Assembly: GCF_004127445.1 (NCBI RefSeq)
Contig: NZ_QEXM01000033.1
Coordinates: forward strand, 1 to 64,000
DNA length: 64,000 nucleotides
From: Streptomyces alfalfae
GTDB taxonomy: Bacteria > Actinomycetota > Actinomycetes > Streptomycetales > Streptomycetaceae
Direction of reading: 5' to 3'
In this document: positions 24,277-34,152 of the stretch, piece by piece
How the letters are laid out: each line of letters begins with the position of its first letter
How positions within the stretch are numbered: the stretch's first letter is position 1
Position numbers and translations under genes: made by a program
The notes under the pieces: model-generated
The model's input: the letters and a program-made list of their open reading frames with translations, nothing else
Told to the model about the DNA's origin: nothing
The model's database searches: none

Positions 24277-25322
24277 GCGGCTTCCCCGATCGGCTGGTCG
24301 AGGTCCGTGCCGTGCCACGACTTCAGGCCGAGCAGCTTGGCGCCGAGGTCGTTCAGGGCGGCGGTGCCGTACCGCAGGGCCTCGGGCTTGTCGGCGTCGC
24401 CGAGCAGGGTGGCGTTCCACTCCGGCGTGCTGAGGTTGCTCCAGGAGTCGACCCGTGAGCGGCGCAGCTCCTCGTGGCCCTCCAGGGCGGGCATCATCGA
24501 CAGGTACTGCACGGCCCGTACACCGTTCTCTGAGGTGTTGGGGGCGACGCCGTGTGCCAGCAGGCCGTTCCAGATCAGCAGGTCACCGGCCTCCAGCTCG
24601 GGTCGGACGACCGGCATGTCGTCCTGGTCGATCGCGGGGCGGATCGGGTCGCGGTCGTCGGGCTGGAGCGCCTTCCACCGGTCGAAGCGGCGGAACAGTT
24701 CGGGGCAGCACTGGAAGCCGCCGTGCTCGTGCCGGGTGTCGTCGAGGGCGATGATGCCCTGGACCCGCTGGGGCAGGATGCCGAGGCTGGTGTCGATGTC
24801 CCAGTGGAGGTTGATGTCGAAGCCGCGCTCGGTGGGCGCGATCAGCGAGCGGGAGCGGTTCTTGACGTTGGGCGGGTTGAGGTTGAGCCGGTCCAGGGTG
24901 ACCCAGAGCTCTGCGCAGTCCCATACGTCGGTGAAGGCGTCGTAGACCCGCTGGGTCTGCCGGCTGTCCCAGATGAGCTGGTGGTGGTACGCCTCGACGA
25001 ATCCGTAGATGTGCAGCTCGCGGTCGAGGTCCGAGCGGAACTCGCGCTCCTCGTACCAGGTCTCGGGGCGGCCCCGGTCGAGGCCCTGGAACTCCCAGGC
25101 GAAGTCGAGGAGGTTCTTGGCCGACTCGGCGGGGATCGCCTGCTTCACGACGACGTAGCCGTACGTCTGCCAGAAGGCGAAGTCCTCCTCGGAGAGCACC
25201 TTCAGCGGCCGTGTCTTGGTCAGGTCCCGCAGCTGGGTCTGGGCCAGGTAGGTGTCCCCGTCGGCGCTGAAGTAGGGGACGTCGGAGGCGGCTCGGTGGA
25301 GGTAGCGGTCGGGCGCTGGCAT
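24258..25322 (-). CDS. PhyH-family Fe(II)/2-oxoglutarate dioxygenase
   Basis: 354-residue non-haem iron dioxygenase of the phytanoyl-CoA dioxygenase family. The iron triad reads His173-x-Asp175 (NLHWDID) and His257 (NGLLAHGVAPN), with Arg further on (RAVQYLSM) able to bind 2-oxoglutarate. The ATG follows GGAG at a good distance and begins MPAPDRYLHRAASDVPYFSA. It is the first gene of a five-gene overlapping operon and would hydroxylate an amino acid or peptide-like precursor. Confidence 0.9.
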   Translation of the reverse strand: MPAPDRYLHRAASDVPYFSADGDTYLAQTQLRDLTKTRPLKVLSEEDFAFWQTYGYVVVKQAIPAESAKNLLDFAWEFQGLDRGRPETWYEEREFRSDLDRELHIYGFVEAYHHQLIWDSRQTQRVYDAFTDVWDCAELWVTLDRLNLNPPNVKNRSRSLIAPTERGFDINLHWDIDTSLGILPQRVQGIIALDDTRHEHGGFQCCPELFRRFDRWKALQPDDRDPIRPAIDQDDMPVVRPELEAGDLLIWNGLLAHGVAPNTSENGVRAVQYLSMMPALEGHEELRRSRVDSWSNLSTPEWNATLLGDADKPEALRYGTAALNDLGAKLLGLKSWHGTDLDQPIGEAACDASA

Positions 25323-25628
25323 GTGGTGCTCCAAGGTTCGGTTCTCGCCGGACCTCTTCGGGTCCGCCGGGGCAGCGCGTGTCCCAGCCGCCCCTCGTCG
25401 AACTTGCGTACCACCAAAATGGACTAGACCAACTCCCGCTGTCAACAATTGACTTGGGTGCCTTGTGGAACAAAACGACGATATTCGCCCCTCATCCACA
25501 CGGCCGCCGCGTGCGGATAAGGCGAACATTCGGCGCCCAAACCCCCGATGACCAGCGGCAGTTGGTGCAGACCAGCCTCTCAGAGGTCTATTCCAGCGGA
25601 AGACCCGCTTCCGTGGGCGCCGCGCCCG
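25323..25628. other. promoter region upstream of the PhyH operon
   Basis: 306 bases, less GC-rich than the surroundings at 25412-25500. It holds the promoter and dre-like site listed separately. No gene is supported in the remainder. Confidence 0.5.
25416..25445 (-). promoter_or_regulatory. promoter with DasR-type dre-like operator
   Basis: On the minus strand TTGACA (25445-25440) and CATTTT (25421-25416) lie 18 bases apart. Between them TGGTCTAGTCCA (25431-25420) matches the DasR dre core TGGTCTAGACCA at 11 of 12 positions. Repression of the PhyH operon by DasR, lifted by amino-sugar phosphates, would follow; the match is seen, the regulation is inferred. Confidence 0.6.
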
Positions 25629-26273
25629 TCATGCGGAGCGCGGCGTGTCGGTGCGGTGGGAGTGACCGAGTTCGGGGCCGAGGCCGAAGTAGTGGCGGAA
25701 GTTGTAGATCAGCGGGCTCCAGGCCGCGGGGTCGATGTGCTGGGTGCCGGGGACGACCACCGCCGGGTCGGCGTGCACCCTGAGCACCTCGGCCTCGACG
25801 GTGACGTACCAGTCCGCCACGCCCTGGCTCACCCGCGCGGCGCGGGCCTCGAACTGCAGGGGGCAGCCCGCCACGCGCGAGGGGCGCACCAGCTCCGAAC
25901 GCTGCGGGGCGAGTCCCGCGACGCCGAACTTGTCCGCCTCATACCGGCACCCGGCCGGTTTGCCCGGCGGCACGGGGAACCGGCCCGTCAGGGGCGCGAG
26001 CCGTTCGACGTGTTCCCACATGTCCGGTGACGGCAGGCTGATCACCAGGTCGCTCCGCTCACGGAGGTTGCGCGCGGTCTGCCCCTCCGCCCCGAGGCCG
26101 AGGACGACGATCTGCCCCAGGGCCCAGACGGAGGAGATCGGGGCGAGGTTGTCCGTGCCGTCCTCGTTCTCGGTGGTCAGGAGGGCGACGGGGGTGCCGA
26201 CGTACAGGATGCTCGGGGTGATGGTCCGGTGGCCGGTGGCCGTGGGGGGCGTGGGGTGCTGCGCGATGTCCAT
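25629..26273 (-). CDS. flavin reductase-like (FMN-binding split-barrel) protein
   Basis: 214-residue member of the flavin reductase family: ITPSILYVGTPVALLTTENEDGTDNLAPISSVWALG is the typical FMN-binding opening, read here in two pieces around residues 19-55, followed by ARNLRERSDLVISLPS and a late EVLRVHADPAVV. It would bind FMN and may be reduced by NAD(P)H or oxidise a small substrate. It has its own start opposite the following plus-strand gene, with a 140-base divergent gap. Confidence 0.85.
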   Translation of the reverse strand: MDIAQHPTPPTATGHRTITPSILYVGTPVALLTTENEDGTDNLAPISSVWALGQIVVLGLGAEGQTARNLRERSDLVISLPSPDMWEHVERLAPLTGRFPVPPGKPAGCRYEADKFGVAGLAPQRSELVRPSRVAGCPLQFEARAARVSQGVADWYVTVEAEVLRVHADPAVVVPGTQHIDPAAWSPLIYNFRHYFGLGPELGHSHRTDTPRSA

Positions 26274-26413
26274 GATCGAACCCTAGGAACGGGTCGTTTC
26301 GGTCCCCGCCGAAGCGTGAAACTGGCATCCGCGTGCATTGACGCCGCACGGTGCCCGGTTCAGGGTGTTGCGCACCCTGGGTACATCCACGCTCGCGAGG
26401 AGAGGCTCCTGTG

Positions 26414-27532
26414 ATGCGAAGACGCGCCTTTGTCCGTGGAATCACCGCCGTCGGCGCGGGGGCGGCCCTGCCGCTGCCCCTGGCCGCCACCGCCGCCGCC
26501 CGTCCCGCGAACGCCCGGCGGGCCGCCTCCTGGCGGGAGGCGCCCGCACCGGCCGGGCAGCCCGCCGCCCACCTCACCGCGCTGGCCGCCGCGGGGCCCG
26601 ACCTCGCCTGGGCCGTGGGCGAGCAGGGCCGCTCCGGCGGCACCCTCGGCACCCCCATGGCCCTGAGCTGGAACGGCGCCGACTGGTCGGCCACCGACCT
26701 CTCCCACCTGGCGTACACCGGCGGCCTGCGCTCGGTCGCCGTCAATCCCTCGGGCACCACGGCCCTGGCCCTCGGCACCGACACCGCGGGGCGCGACCAG
26801 CTCCTCGCGTGGGACGGCACGACCTGGCGCGAGAGGGCGTTCCCCGGTCGCGGCGCCGCGGGGACGAAGCTGACGGCCGTCGCCGCCGGGCCCGACGGCG
26901 GCTTCTGGGTGGCGGGGCGCCACGAGGGCCGGGCCGGACTGCTGCGCGGCGCCGGCGGGAAGTGGCGCTGGTGCAGGCCGCTGCCGGACGAGGCCGCGCC
27001 CACGCCGTACGGGGTGCGGGTCACGCGCGGCGGCGAGGTGTGGGTCTTCGGCGACGTCATCGCCCGCTGGGACGGCGCCTGGACGGTGATCCCGCGCAAC
27101 GTCGGCATCCGCGCCTCGGTGTCAGGGCTGCTGCCGGTGGCGCACGACGACATCTGGCTGACCGGCTTCTCGTACGGGGTGGGCGGGCCGCCCGGCAAGC
27201 CGCCCTCGGTCGTGCTCCAGCACTACGACGGCACTCAGTGGACCCAGGTCGCGGCGCCCTTCGGCGTCGGCCTGCTGAGCGGCATCACGGAGGACGCCGC
27301 GGGCCGGCCCGACCGGATCTCCGGCTGGGACTTCTGGGACCAGAAGCGCGCGCACTACCTGCGCTGGGACGGCACGGCCTGGGTCAGCGAGCGGGGCCCC
27401 GAAGTGCCGGCCACGTACATGCCGGAGGCGATCACCGCGATCCCGGGGACGGACGGCGGCCACTGGTCGGCCGGCACGACGTCCTCCTCGCCCTTCCCGC
27501 CCGCCCAGATCCGCGTCGAGCGCCTGGGCTGA
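26414..27532 (+). CDS. secreted beta-propeller-like protein (Tat-type signal)
   Basis: 372-residue exported protein. The N-terminus MRRRAFVRGITAVGAGAALPLPLAA looks like a Tat signal (Arg cluster, moderately hydrophobic core, Ala-rich end). The mature part has recurrent units ending in W-D/N-G (LSWNGADW, LAWDGTTW, RWDGAW, RWDGTAW) spaced about 50-70 residues, as in seven-bladed propellers of unknown function. The ATG at 26414 follows GAGGAGAGG; a GTG one codon earlier is possible. No catalytic residues can be named. Confidence 0.75.
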   Translation: MRRRAFVRGITAVGAGAALPLPLAATAAARPANARRAASWREAPAPAGQPAAHLTALAAAGPDLAWAVGEQGRSGGTLGTPMALSWNGADWSATDLSHLAYTGGLRSVAVNPSGTTALALGTDTAGRDQLLAWDGTTWRERAFPGRGAAGTKLTAVAAGPDGGFWVAGRHEGRAGLLRGAGGKWRWCRPLPDEAAPTPYGVRVTRGGEVWVFGDVIARWDGAWTVIPRNVGIRASVSGLLPVAHDDIWLTGFSYGVGGPPGKPPSVVLQHYDGTQWTQVAAPFGVGLLSGITEDAAGRPDRISGWDFWDQKRAHYLRWDGTAWVSERGPEVPATYMPEAITAIPGTDGGHWSAGTTSSSPFPPAQIRVERLG

Positions 27533-27538
27533 GGCCGG

Positions 27539-27570
27539 GGCCGTCCGGCCGGTGGTCCGGCCGGACGGCC
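27539..27570. terminator. 14-bp perfect hairpin between convergent genes
   Basis: GGCCGTCCGGCCGG, loop TGGT, CCGGCCGGACGGCC lies between the stops at 27532 and 27584. It can terminate transcription from both sides. Confidence 0.8.
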
Positions 27571-27583
27571 CGTCAGCCCCCGC

Positions 27584-29065
27584 TCACTCGTCGATCGCCG
27601 CGCCGAACGCCGCGCCCGTGGCCGGTGCGCCCAGCGTCGCCGCGCCGAAGGACCAGGTGCCGGACGCCGTCACACCGCCCGAGTCGGCCGAAAGGGTCCA
27701 GACGAAGCCGTCCCCGGCGTTCTCGCCGGGCGCGGCGGCCAGCAGACCGGAGCGGCCGTCGCGGTTCGGGTCCGTGAGCCGCACCTGCGCGCCCCACTTG
27801 TCGCCCTTCTCGGGCACTCCCGGGATGTCCGCGGTGTCCTGGTCGAAGGACTTGGCGCCGGTCGCCGTCATCCCGTTCTCCGAACCGCGCAGCACCCACA
27901 CCGCGCCCGCGTCGGCGACGGCGCCGATGTCCTCGCCGGGCGCGCCGATGGCGACGTCCGCGTAGCCGTCGCCGTTCGTGTCCGCGACGGACAGGTCGGC
28001 GCCCCAGCCGTCTCCGCGCTCGGCGACCCCGGGCACGCCCGCGGCGTCCTGCGTCCACCACTTGGCCTCGTCGAGCAGCCCGTCAGCGGTGCCGTAGCGC
28101 ACGCCGACCAGACCGCCGGTCATCGTCTCGCCGCCGTCGTCCGGGGAGGCGGGCTCGCCGGTCACGAGATCGTCGTAGCCGTCGTTGTTGATGTCGCCCG
28201 AGGCCGCGGCGGGACCGCCGCGCAACTCGTTCTTGTACGCGAGCCCGTCGGCGCCGCCCGCGTACTGCACGGACCAGCCGTGGCCCGGCTCCTCGTCGCC
28301 CAGGGTCACCCCGGAGACGACGAGATCCGCGTACCCGTTGTCGTCGTAGTCGCCCGTGGTCAGCGACTTGGGCTGGATGTGGCGCTCCCCGGCCGCCTTC
28401 GCGAGCCGCTCGACGGCCTGGCGGCGCAGCGGCGCCTCGCCCCTGGCCTGCGGCGCGGCGTCGTAGGCGAAGAGCTCCACGCCGTAGCGGCCCATGACGG
28501 CGAGCAGGTCGCCCGGCGTCTCGGCGGTGAAGCGCGCGGCGGCGAGGCCCGCGCCGAACTGCTCGCCCTTGGTGGGCTCCTGGGTCTGGAGCCAGTCGCT
28601 CGCCGCACCCTTGAGGCCCTCCTTGGAGCCCCAGAGGATCGCGACGCCGCCGGCGTCCGCCGTGTCGCCGAGGTCCTCGCCGGGGATGCCGATGACCGCG
28701 TCGTCGTAGCCGTCGCCGTCGAGGTCGCCCGTGGCGACGGCCTTGCCGAAGCCGTCGCCCGCCTCCGCCGCGCCCGACACGCCGGACGTCGACTGGCTGA
28801 AGCGGGCCACGTTGGTCGTGCCGATGCCTCTGGTGGAGCCGTACTGGACCGTGACGAGGCCTGCTCCCTTGGCCCCGCTCACGGTGGCGCCGGGAGCGCC
28901 GACCAGGACGTCCTCGTATCCGTCGCCGTTGAAGTCGCTGTTGCGGTCGTCGGCGTGCGTGCCGCCGGGGGTGCCGGCGTAGGCGGTGGGGGCGGCGGCG
29001 ATACCGGCCCCGGTCAGCAGGAGGAACGATGCCGCGGCGAGGGCGGCCGAACGGTTCTTGCGCAC
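27584..29065 (-). CDS. secreted FG-GAP repeat protein
   Basis: 493-residue secreted protein. The GTG at 29065 follows CAGGAGCC and gives a Sec signal, LAAASFLLLTGAGIAAAPTAYA. The mature protein is a chain of about seven FG-GAP/integrin-alpha-like repeats with calcium loops, such as DFNGDGYEDVLVGAPG, DLDGDGYDDAVIGIPG, DYDDNGYADLVVSG, DINNDGYDDLVTGEP and DTNGDGYADVAIGAPG. It should fold as a calcium-stabilised propeller outside the cell. Such proteins are common in Streptomyces, with adhesion or phospholipase-like roles suggested but not shown. Confidence 0.92.
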   Translation of the reverse strand: MRKNRSAALAAASFLLLTGAGIAAAPTAYAGTPGGTHADDRNSDFNGDGYEDVLVGAPGATVSGAKGAGLVTVQYGSTRGIGTTNVARFSQSTSGVSGAAEAGDGFGKAVATGDLDGDGYDDAVIGIPGEDLGDTADAGGVAILWGSKEGLKGAASDWLQTQEPTKGEQFGAGLAAARFTAETPGDLLAVMGRYGVELFAYDAAPQARGEAPLRRQAVERLAKAAGERHIQPKSLTTGDYDDNGYADLVVSGVTLGDEEPGHGWSVQYAGGADGLAYKNELRGGPAAASGDINNDGYDDLVTGEPASPDDGGETMTGGLVGVRYGTADGLLDEAKWWTQDAAGVPGVAERGDGWGADLSVADTNGDGYADVAIGAPGEDIGAVADAGAVWVLRGSENGMTATGAKSFDQDTADIPGVPEKGDKWGAQVRLTDPNRDGRSGLLAAAPGENAGDGFVWTLSADSGGVTASGTWSFGAATLGAPATGAAFGAAIDE

Positions 29066-29226
29066 GAGCGGCTCCTGTGAAGGGATGTGGCCGGGCAGGC
29101 GCGGGGGTGTCCGGAAAGGGCCCGTTCCTTGTCCGGCGCCCTGTTCGACACGGGATGGTGCACAAGGGTTGTACGGGACTTCACCCTCCGTTCCGGAAAG
29201 ACGGCGGCGGTGGGGCCGGTCCGCCG

Positions 29227-30141
29227 TCACTTCCACCCGTACGCGTAGGCCGTCACCCAGGTGATCTCCAGTTGGGCGCTGCTGCCGGGCGCCGCTCCCG
29301 GGCCTTCGAGCGCGCTCTCGTTCTGCAGGACCCAGGACAGCGGCTGGTCCGGCACTCCCCGCGTGTCGTGTCCCGTCTGCCGTCCGTCCACGAAGAACCG
29401 GACGTGCCCCGGCGTCCACTCGGTCGACACGGTGTGCCAGGAGGTCCAGTCGTCCGCGCCCTTGAAGGAGCCCTGCTCGCCGCCTCCGCAGGGGTGGTGG
29501 AAGGCGCTGAGGGGACCGGTCCACTCGCCCTCGGGGTGGTCCATCTCGCAGCCTCCGCCGTAGTGCAGCCAGGCCGACTTGTACCCGGGAGCCTGCTTGG
29601 TCACTTTGATGCGGGCGCTGTACTTGCCGTACTTCATCTGCATGACGGCACGTGGTACGACCGCCGACGCGTGGACGGGGCCTTTGTCGGCGGGCCGCCA
29701 CATCCGGATGCGCATACGGCCGTCGCCGTCCTGCGCGGGTCCCACGCTCACGGTGTCCTCGGGATGGTAGACGCCCACGACGTCGCGGTCGCGGTCGTGC
29801 GCGGTGTCGGGCCAGCCGGTGGGGTACGCCCACCAGTTGTCGCGGTAGGAACCCGTGAGTCCGGCGCAGTACGCGGCGGACGTGTCGGCGTGGTGGTCGC
29901 AGTCGCTGAACGCGCCGAGCGGCACCCGGTCGCCGTCGAAGTCCTCGGCGAGGACCTGCCAGAACGGCCCGCAGTCGCCGACCGGCATCGCGGCGCCCCC
30001 GGTGCGGCAGGCATCGGCGGACACGGGCGCGCCGCCCGCGCTCGGGACGCTCAGCAGTGCCGCGAGCAGCGCCACGCCGAGCGAGCCGAACACCAGTGGC
30101 CTGCGCCTGCGCCGCCCCGCCGTCGCCGCGTGTGATCCCAT
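29227..30141 (-). CDS. secreted GH16-type glycoside hydrolase
   Basis: 304-residue exported protein. Residues about 15-39 form the signal (LVFGSLGVALLAALLSVPSAGG). The mature domain has a concanavalin-like fold, with GKYSARIKV and the catalytic set Glu199-Met-Asp201-His-Pro-Glu204, which fits the GH16 E-x-D-x-x-E pattern; W-H-T-V-S-T-E-W-T-P and RFFVDG are further family marks. It should cleave beta-glucan or related polysaccharide. The ATG at 30141 follows GGAGGC at seven bases. Confidence 0.85.
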   Translation of the reverse strand: MGSHAATAGRRRRRPLVFGSLGVALLAALLSVPSAGGAPVSADACRTGGAAMPVGDCGPFWQVLAEDFDGDRVPLGAFSDCDHHADTSAAYCAGLTGSYRDNWWAYPTGWPDTAHDRDRDVVGVYHPEDTVSVGPAQDGDGRMRIRMWRPADKGPVHASAVVPRAVMQMKYGKYSARIKVTKQAPGYKSAWLHYGGGCEMDHPEGEWTGPLSAFHHPCGGGEQGSFKGADDWTSWHTVSTEWTPGHVRFFVDGRQTGHDTRGVPDQPLSWVLQNESALEGPGAAPGSSAQLEITWVTAYAYGWK

Positions 30142-30311
30142 CGCGCTGCCTCCGCTCCACGGACGCCCCACAGGAAAGGGGCCATCCTCGCGCAGCGCGC
30201 GGCGCGCCGCCACCGGGTCCGCGCGGTGACGCGGCCCGGCGCTCCCCCGATCGGCCCACGCCGCCGGGGGCCGCAACCCCGTTGCAACGTGGCGTGCGGA
30301 AGGGTCCTCCC

Positions 30312-30686
30312 ATGGACCGTCAGGAGAGCAAGGACGAGGTGCCCCGGGTCGAGCTGACCCCCGAAGCCGCCCGGCTCGTCCGCCGGTTGCGCGAGGCGCA
30401 TGGGCCGCTGATGTTCCATCAGTCCGGCGGCTGCTGCGACGGCAGCGCCCCCATGTGCTACCCCGAGGGTGAGTTCCGTACCGGCGAATCGGACGTGCGG
30501 CTCGCGTCGCTTGCCGTGGACGGCGTCGCGGAACCCGTAACGTTCTGGATGTCGAAGAGCCAGTACGCGGTGTGGAGCCACACCCGGCTGATCGTGGACG
30601 TGGTGCCAGGACGGGGCAGCGGCTTCTCGCTGGAGGCCCCGGAGGGCGTGCGTTTCCTGATCCGTTCCCGGCTGGTCGGAACATAG
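30312..30686 (+). CDS. DUF779 protein
   Basis: 124-residue cytoplasmic protein with the DUF779 core HQSGGCCDGSAPMCYPEGEF (Cys41, Cys42, Cys49), then VTFWMSKSQYAVWSHTRLIVDVV and EGVRFLIRSRL. The family is often found next to aldehyde dehydrogenases, but none is adjacent here. The three Cys suggest a metal or redox role, which is not established. Start ATG follows GGAAGGG. Confidence 0.85.
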   Translation: MDRQESKDEVPRVELTPEAARLVRRLREAHGPLMFHQSGGCCDGSAPMCYPEGEFRTGESDVRLASLAVDGVAEPVTFWMSKSQYAVWSHTRLIVDVVPGRGSGFSLEAPEGVRFLIRSRLVGT

Positions 30687-30758
30687 CCACCGCTCCCGTC
30701 TGGTGAACCACTAGGTCTGCTGGGACAGTTGGGGCCCGGCCGACACCAGGGGGGATCT

Positions 30759-32036
30759 GTGACCCGGCAGACACACCGCAGTGGGCGGTTCAGAACGACG
30801 TGCGCCCTCATCACCACGCTCGGCTCGCTGGCCGGTGCGGCTCTCACGGGAGCGGCGCCGGCCAGCGGCGCTCCCGTGACCGCCGCGCGGCCCGCGGCCA
30901 CCGAGATCGCGCCCGGCGTGGAGTACCGGTACTTCGACGTGCCGGGCTCGGGCGGCACGGCCCGCGCGCACGTGCTCGACATCGACCTGCGCGACCCGCG
31001 CACCAGCGTCGGGCTGCTCTATCCCGGCAAGGTCGCCGCGCGCTCACCCGTCTCCGCGCTCGCGGACGGCTCCGGCGCGGTCGGCGGCATCAACGGCGAC
31101 TTCTTCAACATCAGCGAGACCCAGCATCCGGGCGTCGAGGCGACCGGCGCGCCCGTCGGTCCCGCGATCGCCGCGGGGCGCGCGCTGAAGGGCGCGGTCC
31201 CCGACGGCCAGCGCTTCGGGCCCGCCATGCCTCCCGGTGTGAGCACCAAGGCGGTCATCGGGGTCGGATTCGACCGCAGGGCGCGCCTGGACGACCTCGC
31301 CCTGACCGGGCGGGTGCGCACGCCGGACGCCCGCCTGCCGCTGGGCGGGCTCAACCAGTACGCCCTGCCGGTGGGTTCCGTCGGGGCGTTCACCAGCGAC
31401 TGGGGCTCCGTCTCCCGGGTGCGCTCGACCTGCGGCACGGACACGAGCCGCGGCGCGCCGTGCAGCACGGACACCCATGAGGTGACGGTCCGCCACGGGC
31501 GTGTCGTGGCCACCGCCGACACGCCGGGGAGCGGTCCCGTCGCGCGCGGCGCCACGGTGCTCGTCGGCCGTGAGGCGGGCGCGCAGGAGCTGCGGAAGCT
31601 GTCGGTGGGCGACCCGGTGAGCGTCCGGCACCGCCTCGTGGCCGCCAGGTCGCACATCCCGTTCCGCTTCGCGCTCGGCGGCTACCCCGTGCTGCGGAAC
31701 GGCACGCCGCTGCCCGGCCTCGACGCGCGGACCTCGGCGGTGCGGACCGCCGCGGGGATCTCCGACAACGGCAGGCGCCTGCTGCTGCTGGCGCTCGACG
31801 GCTCACCGGAGTTCCGTACGGGGCTGACGATCGCCGAGGTCGCCGACACCCTGCGCGGTCTCGGCGCCACCGAGGGCTTCAGCCTGGACGGCGGCGGTTC
31901 GTCGGCTCTGGTCTCGGCCACGGCCACGCTGGTCGCGCGGGCCCCGGGCGCCGACGCGGTGACGGTGCGCAACAACCCGAGCGGCGGGGCGGAGCGCCCG
32001 GTGCCGAACGGGATCGGCGTGTTCTCTCGGACGTAG
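30759..32036 (+). CDS. secreted phosphodiester glycosidase (NAGPA domain)
   Basis: 425-residue exported protein with an N-acetylglucosamine-1-phosphodiester alpha-N-acetylglucosaminidase (phosphodiester glycosidase) domain. The GTG at 30759 follows GGGGGA and the N-terminus holds a Sec signal (CALITTLGSLAGAALTGAAPASGA). Family marks: VGGINGDFF near residue 107, FALGGYPVL, and FSLDGGGSSALV near residue 383, which belong to the active site. Substrate may be a wall teichoic acid or exopolysaccharide; not determined. Confidence 0.88.
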   Translation: MTRQTHRSGRFRTTCALITTLGSLAGAALTGAAPASGAPVTAARPAATEIAPGVEYRYFDVPGSGGTARAHVLDIDLRDPRTSVGLLYPGKVAARSPVSALADGSGAVGGINGDFFNISETQHPGVEATGAPVGPAIAAGRALKGAVPDGQRFGPAMPPGVSTKAVIGVGFDRRARLDDLALTGRVRTPDARLPLGGLNQYALPVGSVGAFTSDWGSVSRVRSTCGTDTSRGAPCSTDTHEVTVRHGRVVATADTPGSGPVARGATVLVGREAGAQELRKLSVGDPVSVRHRLVAARSHIPFRFALGGYPVLRNGTPLPGLDARTSAVRTAAGISDNGRRLLLLALDGSPEFRTGLTIAEVADTLRGLGATEGFSLDGGGSSALVSATATLVARAPGADAVTVRNNPSGGAERPVPNGIGVFSRT

Positions 32037-32055
32037 CCGCAGCGCGCCGGCCCGG

Positions 32056-32250
32056 TCAGGGCTGGAGGGCGCTGACCATGTCGGCGGTGGCCGTGAGGCC
32101 GTCGTGGATCGTCGGCGCCATGCTGGAACCGGCCAGGTAGAAGCCGAGCAGCGCGCAGACCAGGGCGTGTGAGATCTTCAGGGCGCCGTTGCGCAGGAAG
32201 ACCACCGCCAGGATCAGCAGCAACAGCACCACAGAGATCGAGACAGCCAT
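32056..32250 (-). CDS. small membrane protein
   Basis: 64-residue protein, MAVSISVVLLLLILAVVFLR then a short loop and a second hydrophobic stretch HALVCALLGFYLAGSSMAP. Two predicted helices. The ATG at 32250 is chosen over one 21 bases upstream because GGAGGAGG lies eight bases before it. Resembles conserved small membrane proteins of Streptomyces without known function. Confidence 0.7.
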   Translation of the reverse strand: MAVSISVVLLLLILAVVFLRNGALKISHALVCALLGFYLAGSSMAPTIHDGLTATADMVSALQP

Positions 32251-32379
32251 CCCAAGAACCTCCTCCGCCACGCGACACCGCGGCTCCCGGCCGTCAGTGT
32301 CGCGTAGCGGAGGGTGAGTCCGGGCCTTAGACCTGTGCTCCGAACGGGTGTTACTGGGAAGGGCGCCGACCGGCCCCGG

Positions 32380-33249
32380 TCACCGGCGGCGTGCGTCGAG
32401 GAAGGCTTCGAGCCCCGCGAGGTCGTCGGTGTTGAGGTGGTCGACACCGGCGGCGAGCAGTTCGCCCCAGACCGCGTCGCGCCGGGGCCCCGGCAGATCG
32501 GGCGTGGCCCAGAAGCGGACGCGCTGCCCGCGCGCGTGCGCGGCGGAGACGATGCCGCGCAGCTTCTCGCGCTCGGCAGCAGGGATCGGCCCGACGCCCT
32601 GCCAGCCGAAGTTGAGCGACCAGTTGTCGCTGATCAGCGGGATGAGGGAGGCGGGCGCCGACGTCCCGAGGTCGGCGAGGCGACCGTCGTAGAAGGCGTA
32701 GCGCACCTTCTGCGCCGCCATCGGGCCACGCGCCGCGCGGTCACCGGAGACGACGGCCGTGACCGCGGCGCGGCGCACCTTGCCGTGCGAGTACGAGGTG
32801 AACAGCCGCCGGTAGGGCAGCAGGTGGCGGTGGAGCTCGGCGTAGGTCGCGGCGCCCTCGGTCTTGATGTCGACGAGGAGCTGGAAGGGGGTGTGGTGGT
32901 GCCCTCGGTACACCGACCCGTGGTTCGCGCGGACACGGGCCGCGAGCGGCTTCAGATAGAGGGATTCGAGGGTGCGGCGGGGGTCGAGGTCCACGGGGTC
33001 GTGGGCGACGAGGAGTTGTCCGTCGACGAGGTGGATGTCGGCCTCGACGCTGGTGAACCGGTGGTCGAGGGCGTCCAGGAGGGGCCGGGGGTGCTCGTAG
33101 TCGTTGTGCGCGTGGGCGTGGCGGAGCGGCCGGGGCCGCGGGTGGCGCGGTCCGCGTTCGCCCGCCTGCGCGTGGGCGGGCAGCGCGATGCCGCCGGCGA
33201 GGGCGGCTCCGAGGGTGGCGAGGGCTCTGCGACGGGTGGTGAGGGCCAT
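32380..33249 (-). CDS. secreted phosphatidylinositol/glycerophosphodiester phosphodiesterase-like protein
   Basis: 289-residue exported protein with the TIM-barrel of PI-PLC-like/GDPD proteins. The signal MALTTRRRALATLGAALAGG ends near AHAQA (Tat-like Arg cluster). HAHNDYEHPRPL, SVEADIHLVDGQLLVAHDP and LLVDIKTEG carry the catalytic His, Glu, Asp and metal-ligand positions of this fold. Probably hydrolyses phosphodiesters outside the cell. Downstream of the nickel-type ABC operon on the same strand but 240 bases away, so likely separate. Confidence 0.83.
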   Translation of the reverse strand: MALTTRRRALATLGAALAGGIALPAHAQAGERGPRHPRPRPLRHAHAHNDYEHPRPLLDALDHRFTSVEADIHLVDGQLLVAHDPVDLDPRRTLESLYLKPLAARVRANHGSVYRGHHHTPFQLLVDIKTEGAATYAELHRHLLPYRRLFTSYSHGKVRRAAVTAVVSGDRAARGPMAAQKVRYAFYDGRLADLGTSAPASLIPLISDNWSLNFGWQGVGPIPAAEREKLRGIVSAAHARGQRVRFWATPDLPGPRRDAVWGELLAAGVDHLNTDDLAGLEAFLDARRR

Positions 33250-33489
33250 GTCTGTCTGCCTCCCGGGGCGAGGGACGGGCGGGGCGCGGGGCGCGCCGCG
33301 GGGTGCGTGGCACCGCACGGTGCGGTGGTGTGCGGAGCCTCGGAGAGTATGGGGCCGCACACCTGTCCTGCGGGTGACGAACGTCTGAATCGGGCCCTTC
33401 GAACTCCCGGCACGGGACCGTTCCTTGCCCGGGCGGCCCTGGGCGGCGTCTCCCGGGGCGCGTGCCGTCGACGCCGCTCGCCGGGCCGG

Positions 33490-34144
<655 letters not shown>

Positions 34145-34152
<8 letters not shown>

